Of a stretch of DNA of 49,988 bases, positions 1 to 10,049 are shown piece by piece (the first letter of the stretch is position 1; each line of letters begins with the position of its first letter). The notes under the pieces were generated by a model. It was not told the origin of the DNA. It saw only the letters and a program-made list of their open reading frames with translations, and did not search any database. A program made the position numbers and the translations under genes. The stretch covers positions 1 through 49,988 of the forward strand of contig JAHELJ010000029.1 of assembly GCA_024644235.1 (NCBI GenBank). Direction: 5' to 3'. This stretch comes from Lewinellaceae bacterium. GTDB taxonomy: Bacteria; Bacteroidota; Bacteroidia; Chitinophagales; Saprospiraceae.

Positions 1-1362
1 ATCACGGTAGGATGTGAGAACCTGGGTACGCAAATGGTGCGTCTGTGGGTCATCGACGAAAGTGGTTCGTTTGATTTCTGTGATGTATTGCTGGTGGTTC
101 AAAACAACATGGGTGGTTGTGATAATTCAACTGATGGAGGTAATGGAGCCATGATTTTGGGCAACATCTACACTGAAGACAATCGTATGATCGAACAGGT
201 AGAAGTACAGGCTCAAGGCGAGCAGCTGCAGGCAAGTATTGCCACTGGTGCAGATGGTGCATATCTGTTTAATGTGCCGATGGGAAGCTCTATTTCAGTT
301 ACTCCATTTAAGGACATTAATCATATGAATGGAGTATCTACGATGGACTTGATCTACTTGCAGAAGCATGTGGTCAATATGCAGCAGTTGGCAACTCCTT
401 ACTTGAGGATAGCAGCGGATGTCAATAACGACAACCAGATCAATGCTTTGGATCTGTTGGTATTAAGAGCACTCATACTGGGTGAAGTCGAAAGGTTGGA
501 TCAGAATAGCTCTTGGAGATTTGTCAAAAATGATTATGAGTTTACCTCTGAAACACCCGAGGCGGAGAACTTCCCTGAGTCCGTAGATCTGGATGTCAAT
601 CAGGAGGAAATGACAGTTGATTTTATCGGCATAAAGGTCGGAGACCTCGATCTCGATGGTGACGCCAGTCGAAGCGCAGGAAGATCCTCAAAAGGATTGA
701 TTTTGTCTACTACAGATAAGACAATGATCCCCGGCTTCACCTATGAGATGCCCGTGAAAATCAATGATATGATGAGTATCGAGGGCTTCCAATTTACGCT
801 GCAGGTAGATGCAAAAAGGGTGGCCATTCGGGATGTGATCATTGACAATGATGTTATAGATCCATCCAACTTTGGTTGGCATTCAGTACACCAAGGACTC
901 TTAACGATGAGTTGGAATACTGACGAGGCTGAGACATTCGCCAATCAAACACTTTTCACACTTGTTGTCGAAGCTACTGAAGTGGTGAAGCTTAGTGAGG
1001 TGGCGACCATCAATAGCCAGATCACCAGTTCAGAGTTCTATAGCGAGGGTAACGTAGAGGGACAGGTAAGTCTGCAATTTTTAGATACAGAATTTGGTGA
1101 GTCGCAATTTGAACTGCTCCAGAATCGTCCGAATCCTTTTATCGATAAGACAAATATTCGCTTCATTTTACCTCAAGATATGGAAGCCAATATTGCATTT
1201 TTCGATGTAAATGGTAAGGTACTGAAGGAGATAAGGGGAGATTTTGCCAAAGGACGAAACAGTGTGAGAATTACTACTGAAGAGCTCGGAGTTCCTGGTG
1301 TTGTCTATTATCAACTAACGGCTGGAGATTTCCAACATATCCGAAAAATGATTGTCCAATAA
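1..1362 (+). CDS. C-terminal part of a large T9SS-secreted protein with dockerin and cohesin-like modules (5' truncated)
   Basis: The reading frame is open from the first base, so the gene starts left of the window; the visible part is 453 residues. About 35 residues look like the end of an extracellular beta-sandwich (a VRLWVIDESG-type strand). A carboxypeptidase-regulatory-like fold follows at about 50-101. A two-repeat dockerin-like module lies at about 103-161, with two loops of the DxNxxNGxxxxD / DxNxDxxINxxD kind that bind calcium in dockerins. A cohesin-like beta domain spans about 225-355. The last 83 residues are a T9SS sorting domain (RPNPF ... near the start, ending in KMIVQ). Such proteins are exported by T9SS to the cell surface or medium. 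A cohesin-dockerin contact within or between surface proteins is inference. A strong hairpin follows the stop. Confidence 0.85.
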   Translation: MTVGCENLGTQMVRLWVIDESGSFDFCDVLLVVQNNMGGCDNSTDGGNGAMILGNIYTEDNRMIEQVEVQAQGEQLQASIATGADGAYLFNVPMGSSISVTPFKDINHMNGVSTMDLIYLQKHVVNMQQLATPYLRIAADVNNDNQINALDLLVLRALILGEVERLDQNSSWRFVKNDYEFTSETPEAENFPESVDLDVNQEEMTVDFIGIKVGDLDLDGDASRSAGRSSKGLILSTTDKTMIPGFTYEMPVKINDMMSIEGFQFTLQVDAKRVAIRDVIIDNDVIDPSNFGWHSVHQGLLTMSWNTDEAETFANQTLFTLVVEATEVVKLSEVATINSQITSSEFYSEGNVEGQVSLQFLDTEFGESQFELLQNRPNPFIDKTNIRFILPQDMEANIAFFDVNGKVLKEIRGDFAKGRNSVRITTEELGVPGVVYYQLTAGDFQHIRKMIVQ

Positions 1363-1379
1363 AGATGAGTTTCAGCTAG

Positions 1380-1406
1380 AAGGGGCGAGCAAATTGCTCG
1401 CCCCTT
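1380..1406. terminator. Intrinsic terminator between convergent genes
   Basis: A perfect 12-bp GC-rich stem with a 3-base loop (arms 1380-1391 and 1395-1406) lies 18 bases after the secreted-protein stop and 13 bases beyond the ilvC stop. On the plus strand it is followed by a T-rich stretch. On the minus strand the T run is poor, so it probably ends plus-strand transcription best and ilvC transcription less well. Confidence 0.8.
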
Positions 1407-1418
1407 ATCTTATTTATT

Positions 1419-2465
1419 TTAAGCGTTTTCAGGCCTCAAACCACGTACGACTTTACCAGTCCTCCACATCTCTGATTCCCTCAGTTCCCTTAGCTCTTCT
1501 TCCAGTTTTTCCCGATAATCAGTCTGACTATTCGAATCAATCGAAACCTGGGCTTCGTGACCGCTAGCAACACTGTTATAGAGTTCATCAAATACTGGAA
1601 GTACAGCATCCCGAAAACGATTTTTCCAGTCTAAAGCACCACGTTGAGCAGTGGTAGAGCAGTTTGCATACATCCAATCCATACCATTTTCTGCCACCAA
1701 TGGCATCAAAGATTGAGTCAGCTCCTCAACAGTCTCATTGAATGCTTCGGAGGGACTATGTCCATGTTTTCGCAAAACATTATACTGAGCCTCGAATATT
1801 CCCTGAATAGCTCCCATCAAAGTCCCACGTTCTCCCGTAAGATCACTGTAAACCTCCCTCTTAAAGGTAGTTTCGAAAAGGTAGCCAGACCCAATACCTA
1901 TACCCAATGCAATAGCTCTTTCGCGGGCCCTGCCGGTGGCATCTTGGTGAACAGCAAAACTGGAGTTAAGGCCTCTTCCTTCTACAAAAAGCCTCCTAAG
2001 AGAAGTGCCGGATCCTTTGGGAGCAACCAAGATGACATCAATATCTTCCGGAGGTGTAATGTTTGTACGATCATTGTAGGTGATCCCAAATCCATGCGAG
2101 AAATAAAGCGCTTTCCCAGCAGTTAATTTCGGCTTCAGTGCTGGCCAGCAGGCGATTTGAGCGGCGTCAGATAGCAGGTACTGAATGATGGTTCCCCTAG
2201 CAGCAGCCTCATCAATTGAGAAAAGAGTTTCGCCAGGAACAAATCCATCGGCAACAGCTTTATCGTATGATTTGGAAGGGGCTCGCTGGCCCACGATCAC
2301 GTTGAATCCATTGTCCCTCAAATTAAGAGCTTGTCCGGGACCTTGTACACCATATCCAATAATCGCGATCGTTTCATTTTTTAGAATTTCCCTAGCTTTT
2401 TCCAGGGGAAACTCTTCTCGTGTTACCACACTTTCTTCTACACCTCCAAAATTCATTGTTGCCAT
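1419..2465 (-). CDS. ilvC: Ketol-acid reductoisomerase
   Basis: IlvC converts acetolactate or acetohydroxybutyrate to the 2,3-dihydroxy acid with NADPH and Mg2+, the second common step of valine and isoleucine synthesis. The 348-residue protein shows the N-terminal Rossmann motif GYGVQGPGQALNLRDNG at about 37-53 and the C-terminal helical domain with the metal-binding DLTGERGTLMG segment. The length is close to class I enzymes. It is the last gene of the minus-strand ilvD-ilvB-ilvN-ilvC operon, 40 bases after ilvN. The start at 2465 gives MATMNFGG; the second Met, two codons later, is an alternative. Confidence 0.95.
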   Translation of the reverse strand: MATMNFGGVEESVVTREEFPLEKAREILKNETIAIIGYGVQGPGQALNLRDNGFNVIVGQRAPSKSYDKAVADGFVPGETLFSIDEAAARGTIIQYLLSDAAQIACWPALKPKLTAGKALYFSHGFGITYNDRTNITPPEDIDVILVAPKGSGTSLRRLFVEGRGLNSSFAVHQDATGRARERAIALGIGIGSGYLFETTFKREVYSDLTGERGTLMGAIQGIFEAQYNVLRKHGHSPSEAFNETVEELTQSLMPLVAENGMDWMYANCSTTAQRGALDWKNRFRDAVLPVFDELYNSVASGHEAQVSIDSNSQTDYREKLEEELRELRESEMWRTGKVVRGLRPENA

Positions 2466-2505
2466 GTTAAATTCTTTGTTTGATACTATTTGTTATTATA
2501 ATCTA

Positions 2506-3042
2506 CTATACTTCGGTTGCAATCGATTGTAAATATTTATTTAATGGTTCCATTGTTTTAGCGATTGCTACGCGCCCCGATCTCACAAACTCATAAATAC
2601 CCGTTTTCTCAAGCTCTTTCAGTAGTGCTTCGGTTTCTGCCTGGTATCCTGTCTTCTCTACCACGATGTATTCTGGCTCAATCGATAGAATCCGGGCATT
2701 ATGCGATCGGATCAATTGTTCCATTTCATCACCAAATGCAAAAGCCTGCGTGGGAATCTTGTAGAGAGCGATCTCTTGATATACCACTTCCTGATTTTTA
2801 TAGTAGAAGGCCTTGATGACATCAATCTGCTTGTCCAGAGCTGCAACTAGTTTCTTGACTTGATTCTCAGCAACCCTGATGACAATCGTAAATCGATGGA
2901 TCCCTTCAATAGACGATTTGGACGTGGTCAGACTATCAATATTAATGTGTCTTCTTGTAAAGACACTGACCACTCTTTGAACCAAACCGGCCTGGTTTTC
3001 TGTGAATACAGAAATAGTAAATTCCTCAATTTGATTTTCCAT
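2506..3042 (-). CDS. ilvN: Acetolactate synthase small (regulatory) subunit
   Basis: This is the regulatory subunit that binds IlvB and confers valine feedback sensitivity in this enzyme class. The 178-residue product begins MENQIEEFTISVFTENQAGL, a typical ACT-domain start, and a second ACT-like half follows. I chose the ATG at 3042 rather than the longer frame to 3114, because the extra 24 residues would overlap the end of ilvB and do not resemble the family. With this start the gap to ilvB is 16 bases. It lies between ilvB and ilvC in the same operon. Confidence 0.92.
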   Translation of the reverse strand: MENQIEEFTISVFTENQAGLVQRVVSVFTRRHINIDSLTTSKSSIEGIHRFTIVIRVAENQVKKLVAALDKQIDVIKAFYYKNQEVVYQEIALYKIPTQAFAFGDEMEQLIRSHNARILSIEPEYIVVEKTGYQAETEALLKELEKTGIYEFVRSGRVAIAKTMEPLNKYLQSIATEV

Positions 3043-3058
3043 AGATTTCAGCTTCGGT

Positions 3059-4801
3059 CTATTCCAAGACGATTTCAGTGCAGGCCTTACCTGAAGGCAC
3101 CATTGGGAAAACATTTTCCTCTTTCTCCACTCTTACATGCAGCATGTAAGGACCTGGATGGGCCATCATTCTTTGCACAGCAGACTTGATTTCTGCAGGA
3201 TCTTCCAAAATTTCTCCGGGAATATCAAAGCCCGCTGCAATCTTGATGAAGTCTGGGTTCTCCAATGCAACAGATGAGTATCGTCGGTCAAAGAATAACT
3301 GCTGCCATTGGCGCACCATCCCTAAATATTCATTGTCCAATAATAAAATTTTCACCGCAACATTCCATTGGGAGAGCATTCCAAGCTCTTGCAGCGTCAT
3401 TTGAAATCCACCATCTCCTATAACTGCAATCACATCCCTCTCAGGCTGGGCCAGCTTAGCTCCAAAAGCAGCAGGTAGCCCATAACCCATGGTGCCAGCA
3501 CCACCTGAAGAAACCCACTGATTGGTGTCTTTGTATTCATAGTAACGGGCAGCGGCCATCTGGTGTTGACCAACATCGGTAGCCACTATCGCTTTCCCAT
3601 CAGTTTGATCCGATACCTCCTTGATTACCATAGCCATGCGAATCTGCCCACTTCCATCACCTTGTAGATTTTTGTGAATGACTTTTTCGAACTCGATCTC
3701 ATCGCACTTCCTAAATTGATCTAGCCATGCCGGATAAGTCTTCTCTTTAATTAGTGGGAGGAGCTTCGTCAAAGCGATTTTCGCATCACCTAAGATCGGT
3801 ACATCTGCATGTATGTTTTTGTTGATTTCTGAAGGGTCAATTTCAATGTGAATGACTTTGGCTTGTTTCACATATTCATTTACATTTCCCGTGACTCTAT
3901 CGTCAAATCGCATACCTATAGCCAGTACCAAGTCGCAAGATCCTGAGAGCAGGTTGGGTCCATAGTTACCGTGCATGCCAAGCATTCCTACATAGTTTGG
4001 ATGGCCGTATGGCAAGGATGATAACCCATGAATAGTACATCCTACTGGTATTCCCGCTTTCTCCACGAAATCTTTGAATACTTCCTGTGCCCCGGCAATC
4101 TGAATACCATGTCCCGCAAGTATTAGTGGTTTTTCACTCTTGTTGATGAGCTCTGCTGCCTCCTTCAGGTGTGCATCGGAAATCCTCCGGTTTGGTTGAT
4201 AGCTGCGAATGGTAGGGTTCCTTTTATAGCTAAAATGCAACTCACCCAATTGTGCGTCTTTTGTGATATCAATCAGCACCGGTCCTGGTCGACCTGAATT
4301 CGCTATATAGAAAGCTTTTGCAAAGATTTCGGGAATTTCTTCAGCTGTCGTAATCTGATAATTCCACTTCGTTACAGACATCGTGCAACCAATCACATCA
4401 GTCTCCTGAAATGCATCAGAACCAAGTAAGTGACTAAACACCTGACCGGTAATACATACAAGTGGTGTCGAATCCAAAATAGCATCTCCCAGACCCGTGA
4501 TCAGATTGGTAGCTCCAGGGCCACTGGTTGCCATCACCACCCCGGTTTTTCTAGTTACTCTGGCATATCCCTCAGCAGCGTGGATGCCACCTTGCTCATG
4601 CCTTGGTAAGATATGGCGAATCCTGTCCATATAGTGATAGAGGGCATCATACACAGGCATAATAGCCCCGCCCGGGTAACCGAAAATGGTGTCAACACCC
4701 TCTTCCAGCAGACATTTGATGACCGCTTCCGAGCCACTGATCTTCGTTTTAGCCCCGGCATCGGGATCTGCAGATGCTCCGGGAATACCTTTCGACGACA
4801 T
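3059..4801 (-). CDS. ilvB: Acetolactate synthase large (catalytic) subunit
   Basis: This thiamine-diphosphate enzyme condenses pyruvate with pyruvate or 2-oxobutyrate, the committed step of branched-chain amino acid synthesis. The 580-residue protein has the three expected domains. The N-terminal domain has the [13 protein letters not shown] motif and the catalytic Glu in [16 protein letters not shown] central FAD/regulatory Rossmann-like domain follows. The C-terminal TPP motif begins [15 protein letters not shown] and ends in an asparagine of LDNEYLGM. It starts 8 bases downstream of the ilvD stop and is followed by its small subunit. Confidence 0.96.
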   Translation of the reverse strand: MSSKGIPGASADPDAGAKTKISGSEAVIKCLLEEGVDTIFGYPGGAIMPVYDALYHYMDRIRHILPRHEQGGIHAAEGYARVTRKTGVVMATSGPGATNLITGLGDAILDSTPLVCITGQVFSHLLGSDAFQETDVIGCTMSVTKWNYQITTAEEIPEIFAKAFYIANSGRPGPVLIDITKDAQLGELHFSYKRNPTIRSYQPNRRISDAHLKEAAELINKSEKPLILAGHGIQIAGAQEVFKDFVEKAGIPVGCTIHGLSSLPYGHPNYVGMLGMHGNYGPNLLSGSCDLVLAIGMRFDDRVTGNVNEYVKQAKVIHIEIDPSEINKNIHADVPILGDAKIALTKLLPLIKEKTYPAWLDQFRKCDEIEFEKVIHKNLQGDGSGQIRMAMVIKEVSDQTDGKAIVATDVGQHQMAAARYYEYKDTNQWVSSGGAGTMGYGLPAAFGAKLAQPERDVIAVIGDGGFQMTLQELGMLSQWNVAVKILLLDNEYLGMVRQWQQLFFDRRYSSVALENPDFIKIAAGFDIPGEILEDPAEIKSAVQRMMAHPGPYMLHVRVEKEENVFPMVPSGKACTEIVLE

Positions 4802-4809
4802 AAGTCAAA

Positions 4810-6489
4810 TTAAGTTTGAAATTCATCGGTGACACAACCTTGGCTGGCTGTACTCACTGATTTTGCATATTTATACAGGGTACCTTTATTCACTTTCAAA
4901 GATGGGGTATTCCAGCTTTTTCTACGCTTATTTATTTCGGCTTCCTCCAGATCAACACTCAACTTGTTCTCCTGTGCATCAATCGTAATCATATCTCCTT
5001 CTTGCAGCAGGGCGATGGCCCCCCCCAACTGAGCCTCTGGAGTAATGTGTCCTACTACAAAACCATGAGTTCCACCAGAAAATCTTCCATCGGTTATCAA
5101 AGCAACTTTATTTCCGAGACCCGCTCCCATGATTAGGGAGGTGGGCTTCAACATTTCGGGCATACCGGGTCCACCCGTAGGTCCGCAATATCTGATCACT
5201 ACGACGTCACCGTCTCCTACCTTTCCCCCTGAAATTGCTTTATTTGCTTCGGCTTCGCTGTCGAAAATCTTGGCAGGGCCAACAAACCGATTTCCTTCCT
5301 TTCCCGTAATCTTTGCCACAGCACCTTCCGGAGCCAGATTACCATAAAGCACCTGTAGATGGCCTGTGGACTTGATGGGGGAGGAGAAAGGTTTGATGAT
5401 ATCTTCATTTTCGACCGGTTCCACCAAACTCAAGTTCTCGGCCAACGTCCTTCCGGTCACAGTCAAGCAATCACCGTGTAACAGACCTTCATCTAAAAGC
5501 ATTCGCTGAACTGCGGGGGTGCCTCCGGCAAGGTGCAGATCCTCCATGACATACTTCCCACTTGGTTTCAGATTCGCCAGCAGGGGAGTCTTATCTCCGA
5601 TCTTTTGAAAATCATCAATAGTCAACGGCACCCCTGCCGCCTTGGCAATAGCTATCAGGTGTATCACAGCATTGGTAGAACCTCCTAGCACGGTGATGAT
5701 CCTGATCGCATTTTCAAAAGCCTCGCTGGTCAAAATATCTTTTGGCTTTATGTCTTTTATGAGCAATGCTTCGATACAGTCTGCTATTTGATATGCTTCT
5801 CCTTTTTTCTGTTCGCTATTGGCAGGATTGGATGAGTTGTAGGGTAGACTCATTCCCAGGGTTTCAATGGCGGAAGCCATGGTATTAGCGGTGTACATGC
5901 CACCACAGGCGCCTGCTCCAGGGCATGCTCTTTGAATGATATTGCGAAAATCTTCTTCGGTGATGCTACCCGATACTTTTTCGCCCAATGCTTCAAACGC
6001 AGACACGATATCCAGTTTTCGACCCTTGTATGTGCCTGGCGCAATTGTGCCGCCGTATACCAAAATTGCTGGGCGATTGAGCCTGGCGATAGCCATAAGT
6101 GCACCTGGCATGTTTTTATCGCACCCCACCACTGTAATCAGTGCATCATACCATTGAGCTCCTACCACAGTTTCTATTGAGTCGGCGATGATGTCTCGGG
6201 AAGGTAGCGAATAGCGCATGCCCGCAGTGCCCATCGAAATACCATCACTAACTCCTATGGTATTAAAGATCAGGCCCACCAGTTCTTTTTCCTGCACTCG
6301 TTCTTTAATCGATCGGGCCAGATCATTTAAATGCATATTGCAAGGATTACCCTCCCATCCAGTGCTGGCAATGCCTATTTGGGCTTTGCGAAGATCATCC
6401 ACTGTCAGCCCCGTGGCATGGAGCATTGCCTGAGCTCCGGGCTGGGTGGGATCCTGTGTTACATGCCGACTATATTTATTAAGGCTCAT
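4810..6489 (-). CDS. ilvD: Dihydroxy-acid dehydratase
   Basis: IlvD is an iron-sulfur dehydratase that makes 2-oxoisovalerate and 3-methyl-2-oxovalerate. The 559-residue protein carries the two family cysteine signatures, [11 protein letters not shown] in the N-terminal third and [19 protein letters not shown] after it, and the C-terminal [15 protein letters not shown] segment. It is the first gene of the four-gene ilv operon. A TATTTTTG element (minus strand, 6495-6502) lies only a few bases upstream of the ATG, without a correctly spaced TTG partner, so I do not call a promoter. I saw no leader peptide or attenuator hairpin upstream. Confidence 0.96.
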   Translation of the reverse strand: MSLNKYSRHVTQDPTQPGAQAMLHATGLTVDDLRKAQIGIASTGWEGNPCNMHLNDLARSIKERVQEKELVGLIFNTIGVSDGISMGTAGMRYSLPSRDIIADSIETVVGAQWYDALITVVGCDKNMPGALMAIARLNRPAILVYGGTIAPGTYKGRKLDIVSAFEALGEKVSGSITEEDFRNIIQRACPGAGACGGMYTANTMASAIETLGMSLPYNSSNPANSEQKKGEAYQIADCIEALLIKDIKPKDILTSEAFENAIRIITVLGGSTNAVIHLIAIAKAAGVPLTIDDFQKIGDKTPLLANLKPSGKYVMEDLHLAGGTPAVQRMLLDEGLLHGDCLTVTGRTLAENLSLVEPVENEDIIKPFSSPIKSTGHLQVLYGNLAPEGAVAKITGKEGNRFVGPAKIFDSEAEANKAISGGKVGDGDVVVIRYCGPTGGPGMPEMLKPTSLIMGAGLGNKVALITDGRFSGGTHGFVVGHITPEAQLGGAIALLQEGDMITIDAQENKLSVDLEEAEINKRRKSWNTPSLKVNKGTLYKYAKSVSTASQGCVTDEFQT

Positions 6490-6801
6490 TATTTCAAAAA
6501 TATCTATCGATCAGCGTAATACACTGGTCAATATCAATTTCATTTACAATCCATAGTAATATTATGAATCTACCAATGGTCTGATTGTCAGATAATTAAA
6601 GTGAATTCAATTACGAGAACAACTTTAGAGTCCAAATTAATGAGCTAGATTCCTAAGACAGTATCTTGTTTAGCCCTCTCGTCCAGAATCGCCAACCAAG
6701 CAGTGCTACTTATTGCTGCAAATATAGAGATAAATGACTGATTATGAGATTTTTGCAAATTGAAACTTTGGTCATAATCTCCTGGACTGGAGAGCGTGAC
6801 T
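6490..6801. other. Non-coding interval upstream of the ilv operon
   Basis: This 312-base, AT-rich stretch separates the beta-barrel gene (stop at 6802) from ilvD; both are on the minus strand. I saw no convincing gene, strong hairpin with a T tract, or repeat in it. The ilv promoter is presumably here, but no complete TTG / TAnnTTTG pair could be pointed to. Confidence 0.5.
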
Positions 6802-7452
6802 TTAAAACGTAGCTCGCTGGTAGTCAGGCCTGAAACTGAATCGTAATCCAAATCGAACATCCTGTTCGTGAACCGGACGTGGCTCACTATCTGATGTCAG
6901 AGGATAGTGAAAGTAATTGATCAATGGAGTGACAGTAATGAGGTCATTGATTCCGATGTCGAGACCAACACCGGCACCAATTCCTGCATAGTTATTCTGA
7001 TTGTCGTCAACGGTTGTCCCATTAAGTAGCTCGAAAGTAGAGATGAAATATGCCGGAATGAGCTGAAAGAAAAGTCCCTTTTGAATAAAGTCGTTGTCGA
7101 TAGCAAATGTCGGACATCCACAGTCACTCTCGAAGTCAAATGGGTATATATTAATGGGAACACTCAAGCCAAATTGTTTCATTTCAAAAGTAGTCGATAT
7201 ATCAGCAGTGGCCTGGTCATGTTTGAAATAGCCATAGGAGAGCTCCGGGGTAAATTCGATACGAACGTTCTTTAAACGAAACCAGTACCATGCTCCCACT
7301 TGGATTCCTTGATGCTCGAAGGCAGGTGGACTCTGCTCTGCGACATCTGACTGTATAGTGGCAAGAGCGAGCTGAGCCCTAACTCCAAATTGAGCCTGAG
7401 CCCAATGAAAGAGAGCAACAATTAACAATAGTGTAATCAGTAACTTTTTCAT
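6802..7452 (-). CDS. Outer-membrane beta-barrel (porin-like) protein
   Basis: The 216-residue protein has a clear Sec signal peptide (MKKLLITLLLIVALFHWAQAQ). Alternating-hydrophobicity strands follow, typical of the PorT/OmpA-like beta-barrel families of Bacteroidota, ending with aromatic residues (SFRPDYQRATF). A short CGCP segment near residue 113 probably lies in an extracellular loop. It stands alone between ilvD and a divergent membrane-protein gene. The substrate and exact role are not evident. Confidence 0.7.
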   Translation of the reverse strand: MKKLLITLLLIVALFHWAQAQFGVRAQLALATIQSDVAEQSPPAFEHQGIQVGAWYWFRLKNVRIEFTPELSYGYFKHDQATADISTTFEMKQFGLSVPINIYPFDFESDCGCPTFAIDNDFIQKGLFFQLIPAYFISTFELLNGTTVDDNQNNYAGIGAGVGLDIGINDLITVTPLINYFHYPLTSDSEPRPVHEQDVRFGLRFSFRPDYQRATF

Positions 7453-7604
7453 CTTTTTAAGTTTCGATTCATGAAGTTAGACTGATCTGGACGACCATGC
7501 AATGGATTGTAAAGACCTTGAATGGCCTTTGTCGTTAATTATGCATCGAAAATTGTACCAATATGCCCTCAAAGCCCGCTATTTTTATAAAGTAATAAGC
7601 CTTG

Positions 7605-8252
7605 ATGAAGAACTTAGTCTTCTGGATTTTCAGAATTTCCCTTTTTCTAGTACTTCCGTTTGTCGTATTGATCAGAGGATCTGTTTATCTGCACAAGAAC
7701 CTAGAGGTGTTCCCCCGGCTGGCTCTACTTGGTGGGTTGGCATTGACTTTTGTGCTTCTATTCCTGTATTTGACATTTTTCTATGGTCGAGTCACTGGCG
7801 AGTGGGGTTCATCGGGTTCCTTTAAGAGAAGAGCGATCATACTTATGGTCTTCCTACTTACGTATTGCGGATATGCCTTATTTTATGTTTCAGGAGCCAA
7901 TGTGAAAAGTCCGGCAGTTGCTAGTGAATTCAGGAGCCTGCATCCCATCCTTCGTCTTGGTATCAGTACTGTCATATTTGTTGATCCGTCTCTCTTAATT
8001 ACCGATGCGGACCGGAGACCGGAAGACTATGACACAATGGGCTTGAAGCGAAAATCGGAGTCACTGCACTATCGACAGGATAGTGGGTATGTCCATGCAG
8101 TCGATATCAGAACTAACGATCGCAGCTCACTTAGAAACTGGCTACTCAAGCTGTATTTCCGAAGTATGGGATTCAATGTACTCCGTCATGTAGGGACTGC
8201 CGATCATCTTCACGTTTCATTGTACAGCAGACAGGCTCCTTACGGCAAATGA
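7605..8252 (+). CDS. Small membrane protein with M15-peptidase-like metal motifs
   Basis: I do not recognise a named family. The 215-residue protein has three predicted membrane segments (about 5-25, 38-60 and 77-95). The soluble C-terminal part contains SLHYRQDSGYVHAVDIRT and ADHLHVSLYS. These resemble the two zinc-binding signatures of D-Ala-D-Ala carboxypeptidase-type (M15) peptidases, SxHxxGxAxD and HxH, although the spacing in the first is longer than usual. If the similarity is real, the domain would act on peptidoglycan or small peptides outside the membrane; that is inference. The ATG at 7605 is preferred to the TTG just before it. rimO follows 55 bases later. Confidence 0.65.
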   Translation: MKNLVFWIFRISLFLVLPFVVLIRGSVYLHKNLEVFPRLALLGGLALTFVLLFLYLTFFYGRVTGEWGSSGSFKRRAIILMVFLLTYCGYALFYVSGANVKSPAVASEFRSLHPILRLGISTVIFVDPSLLITDADRRPEDYDTMGLKRKSESLHYRQDSGYVHAVDIRTNDRSSLRNWLLKLYFRSMGFNVLRHVGTADHLHVSLYSRQAPYGK

Positions 8253-8307
8253 CCGCGGTTAGAGTCTGCTCAAGTTGTATCTTTGGGCTCCTCTACTAAT
8301 TATTCGA

Positions 8308-9609
8308 GTGAAGACAAAAGCCAAGCAAAAGGTTAGCATAGTTACATTGGGTTGCTCCAAGAATCTGGTTGACTCAGAAAATATCGTGACCCAATTACGA
8401 GCCAGCAATATCGACGCTGATCACAATTTGGGAGATGCTGCAAATGACATTGTCATCGTCAATACCTGCGGCTTTATTGAGGCGGCCAAGCAGGAATCGA
8501 TCGACACGATTCTAGCCTATGCAGATCAGAAGGAGAAGGGCAATCTGGAAAAGCTTTATGTAACTGGTTGTTTATCTCATCGCTACCGAGAAGAATTGGA
8601 GACAGAGATTCCGGAGGTAGATGCTTTCTTTGGGACAATGGACCTTCCTGCCCTTTTGAATCGATTCGAAGCGGACTACAAGCATGAGCTGATTGGAGAG
8701 CGTATCACTTTCACGCCTCCTCATTATGCCTACCTAAAGATTTCGGAGGGCTGCAATCGAACCTGCGCTTTTTGTGCGATCCCCCTAATGAGGGGTAAAC
8801 ATGTTTCCAAACCGATTGAAGCTTTGGTCAAAGAAACTAGAGGGCTGGCTGCCAATGGAGTCAAGGAACTAATCTTAATTGCCCAGGAACTGACCTACTA
8901 TGGCCTGGATCTCTACCGGGAAAGAAAACTCCCTGATTTGATAAGGGCACTTTGCCGGATCGAAGGCATAGAGTGGATCAGATTGCATTATGCCTATCCT
9001 TCGAAGTTTCCAATTGAAGTGCTTGAGGTCATGGCTGAGGAAGGAAAGGTCTGTAACTATCTGGACATGCCGCTACAACATGCCAGTGATTCAGTCCTTC
9101 GTGCTATGAGAAGACAAATTACCAATCAGGAACAACTCGCATTGATCCGGGAGGCGAGGGAAATCGTTCCTGAAATCGCCTTGCGTACCACGATGCTGGT
9201 AGGTTTCCCAGGAGAAACAGCAAGAGACTTTGCCCACCTTTGTGAGTTTGTCGAAACGGTAAAATTTGACCGGTTGGGTGTTTTTACCTATTCCCATGAG
9301 GATGGCACCCAGGCTCATAAGTTCTCGGATGACGTGCCACCTCAGGTAAAAGAGGAGAGGGCAGAAACGCTGATGACCATTCAAAGAACAATTTCAGAAG
9401 AGAAAAACGAAGATCTCATTGGATCTACCCTGAAGGTGCTCATTGATCGTAAGGAGGGAGGATTTTACTATGGTCGATCAGAATATGATTCGCCAGAGGT
9501 GGATAATGAAGTGATCATTTCGGCTGAGCATTATCTTCGAGTGGGTGATTTTGTCCTGGCGAAGATTACGGGAGCGACCGAGTATGACCTCATCGCGAAG
9601 CCAATGTGA
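8308..9609 (+). CDS. rimO: Ribosomal protein S12 methylthiotransferase RimO
   Basis: RimO is a radical-SAM enzyme that methylthiolates an aspartate of ribosomal protein S12 (uS12). Visible features are the N-terminal UPF0004 domain (VTLGCSKNLVDSEN, VNTCGFIEAAKQES, VTGCLSHRY) with its three cluster cysteines, then the radical-SAM CNRTCAFC motif at about 149-156 and a C-terminal TRAM-like domain. The LGCSKN motif and the short distance between the domains favour RimO over MiaB. I chose the GTG at 8308 (433 residues, starting VKTKAKQKVS); a TTG at 8275 would add 11 residues without family support. It is followed after 1 base by the next gene. Confidence 0.93.
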   Translation: MKTKAKQKVSIVTLGCSKNLVDSENIVTQLRASNIDADHNLGDAANDIVIVNTCGFIEAAKQESIDTILAYADQKEKGNLEKLYVTGCLSHRYREELETEIPEVDAFFGTMDLPALLNRFEADYKHELIGERITFTPPHYAYLKISEGCNRTCAFCAIPLMRGKHVSKPIEALVKETRGLAANGVKELILIAQELTYYGLDLYRERKLPDLIRALCRIEGIEWIRLHYAYPSKFPIEVLEVMAEEGKVCNYLDMPLQHASDSVLRAMRRQITNQEQLALIREAREIVPEIALRTTMLVGFPGETARDFAHLCEFVETVKFDRLGVFTYSHEDGTQAHKFSDDVPPQVKEERAETLMTIQRTISEEKNEDLIGSTLKVLIDRKEGGFYYGRSEYDSPEVDNEVIISAEHYLRVGDFVLAKITGATEYDLIAKPM

Positions 9610-9610
9610 C

Positions 9611-10048
9611 ATGAAATCGACCTCGTTTAACCCTAAGGAGATCTCTAGACCAATTGTCCAAGCTGTGCTTCTTGCAGCAGGCTGTTTGATCGTTCAGATC
9701 ATCGTGTTGCTAATCGGTATTTCCACAGAGGGTGGATTGGGATACACTCCCTGGATCGTATCGGCCTCATTTATGCTGCTTTATGCTTTCTTTAACGCCA
9801 TCTTGTTATTGAAAGCAGAAAACATGGGACTTTATGTGAGTCAATCGTCTTATTGTTACATCGGAATGATGTTAGGCACGACCCTTTTTGCTTATGCTGT
9901 TTCATCAGTGACTTTGGGAGAGTCTGGATCAATCCGTTGGATTTATATCATAATTACGGTATGCTACACTATTTTTATGGTAATCGTGTTCTTAATGAGA
10001 AAGATAATTGAATATGCACAGAGACAGGACACTGAACATAAAGGATAG
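9611..10048 (+). CDS. Conserved small integral membrane protein
   Basis: The 145-residue protein has about four hydrophobic helices (near 14-37, 45-63, 78-96 and 107-130), a short basic C-terminus and no recognised domain. The ATG lies 1 base after the rimO stop, and the stop lies 1 base before the msrB start, so the three genes are almost certainly cotranscribed and translationally coupled. The longer frame from 9545 would overlap rimO and is rejected. The function is unknown. Confidence 0.7.
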   Translation: MKSTSFNPKEISRPIVQAVLLAAGCLIVQIIVLLIGISTEGGLGYTPWIVSASFMLLYAFFNAILLLKAENMGLYVSQSSYCYIGMMLGTTLFAYAVSSVTLGESGSIRWIYIIITVCYTIFMVIVFLMRKIIEYAQRQDTEHKG

Positions 10049-10049
10049 A

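Noticed and set aside
2506-3114. Longer ilvN starting at 3114
   Set aside because: The extra 24 residues overlap the end of ilvB and do not resemble ACT-domain proteins; the ATG at 3042 fits the family.
6495-6502. TATTTTTG element before ilvD as a promoter
   Set aside because: The nearest TTG is 26 bases upstream, too far, and the site would give an almost leaderless message.
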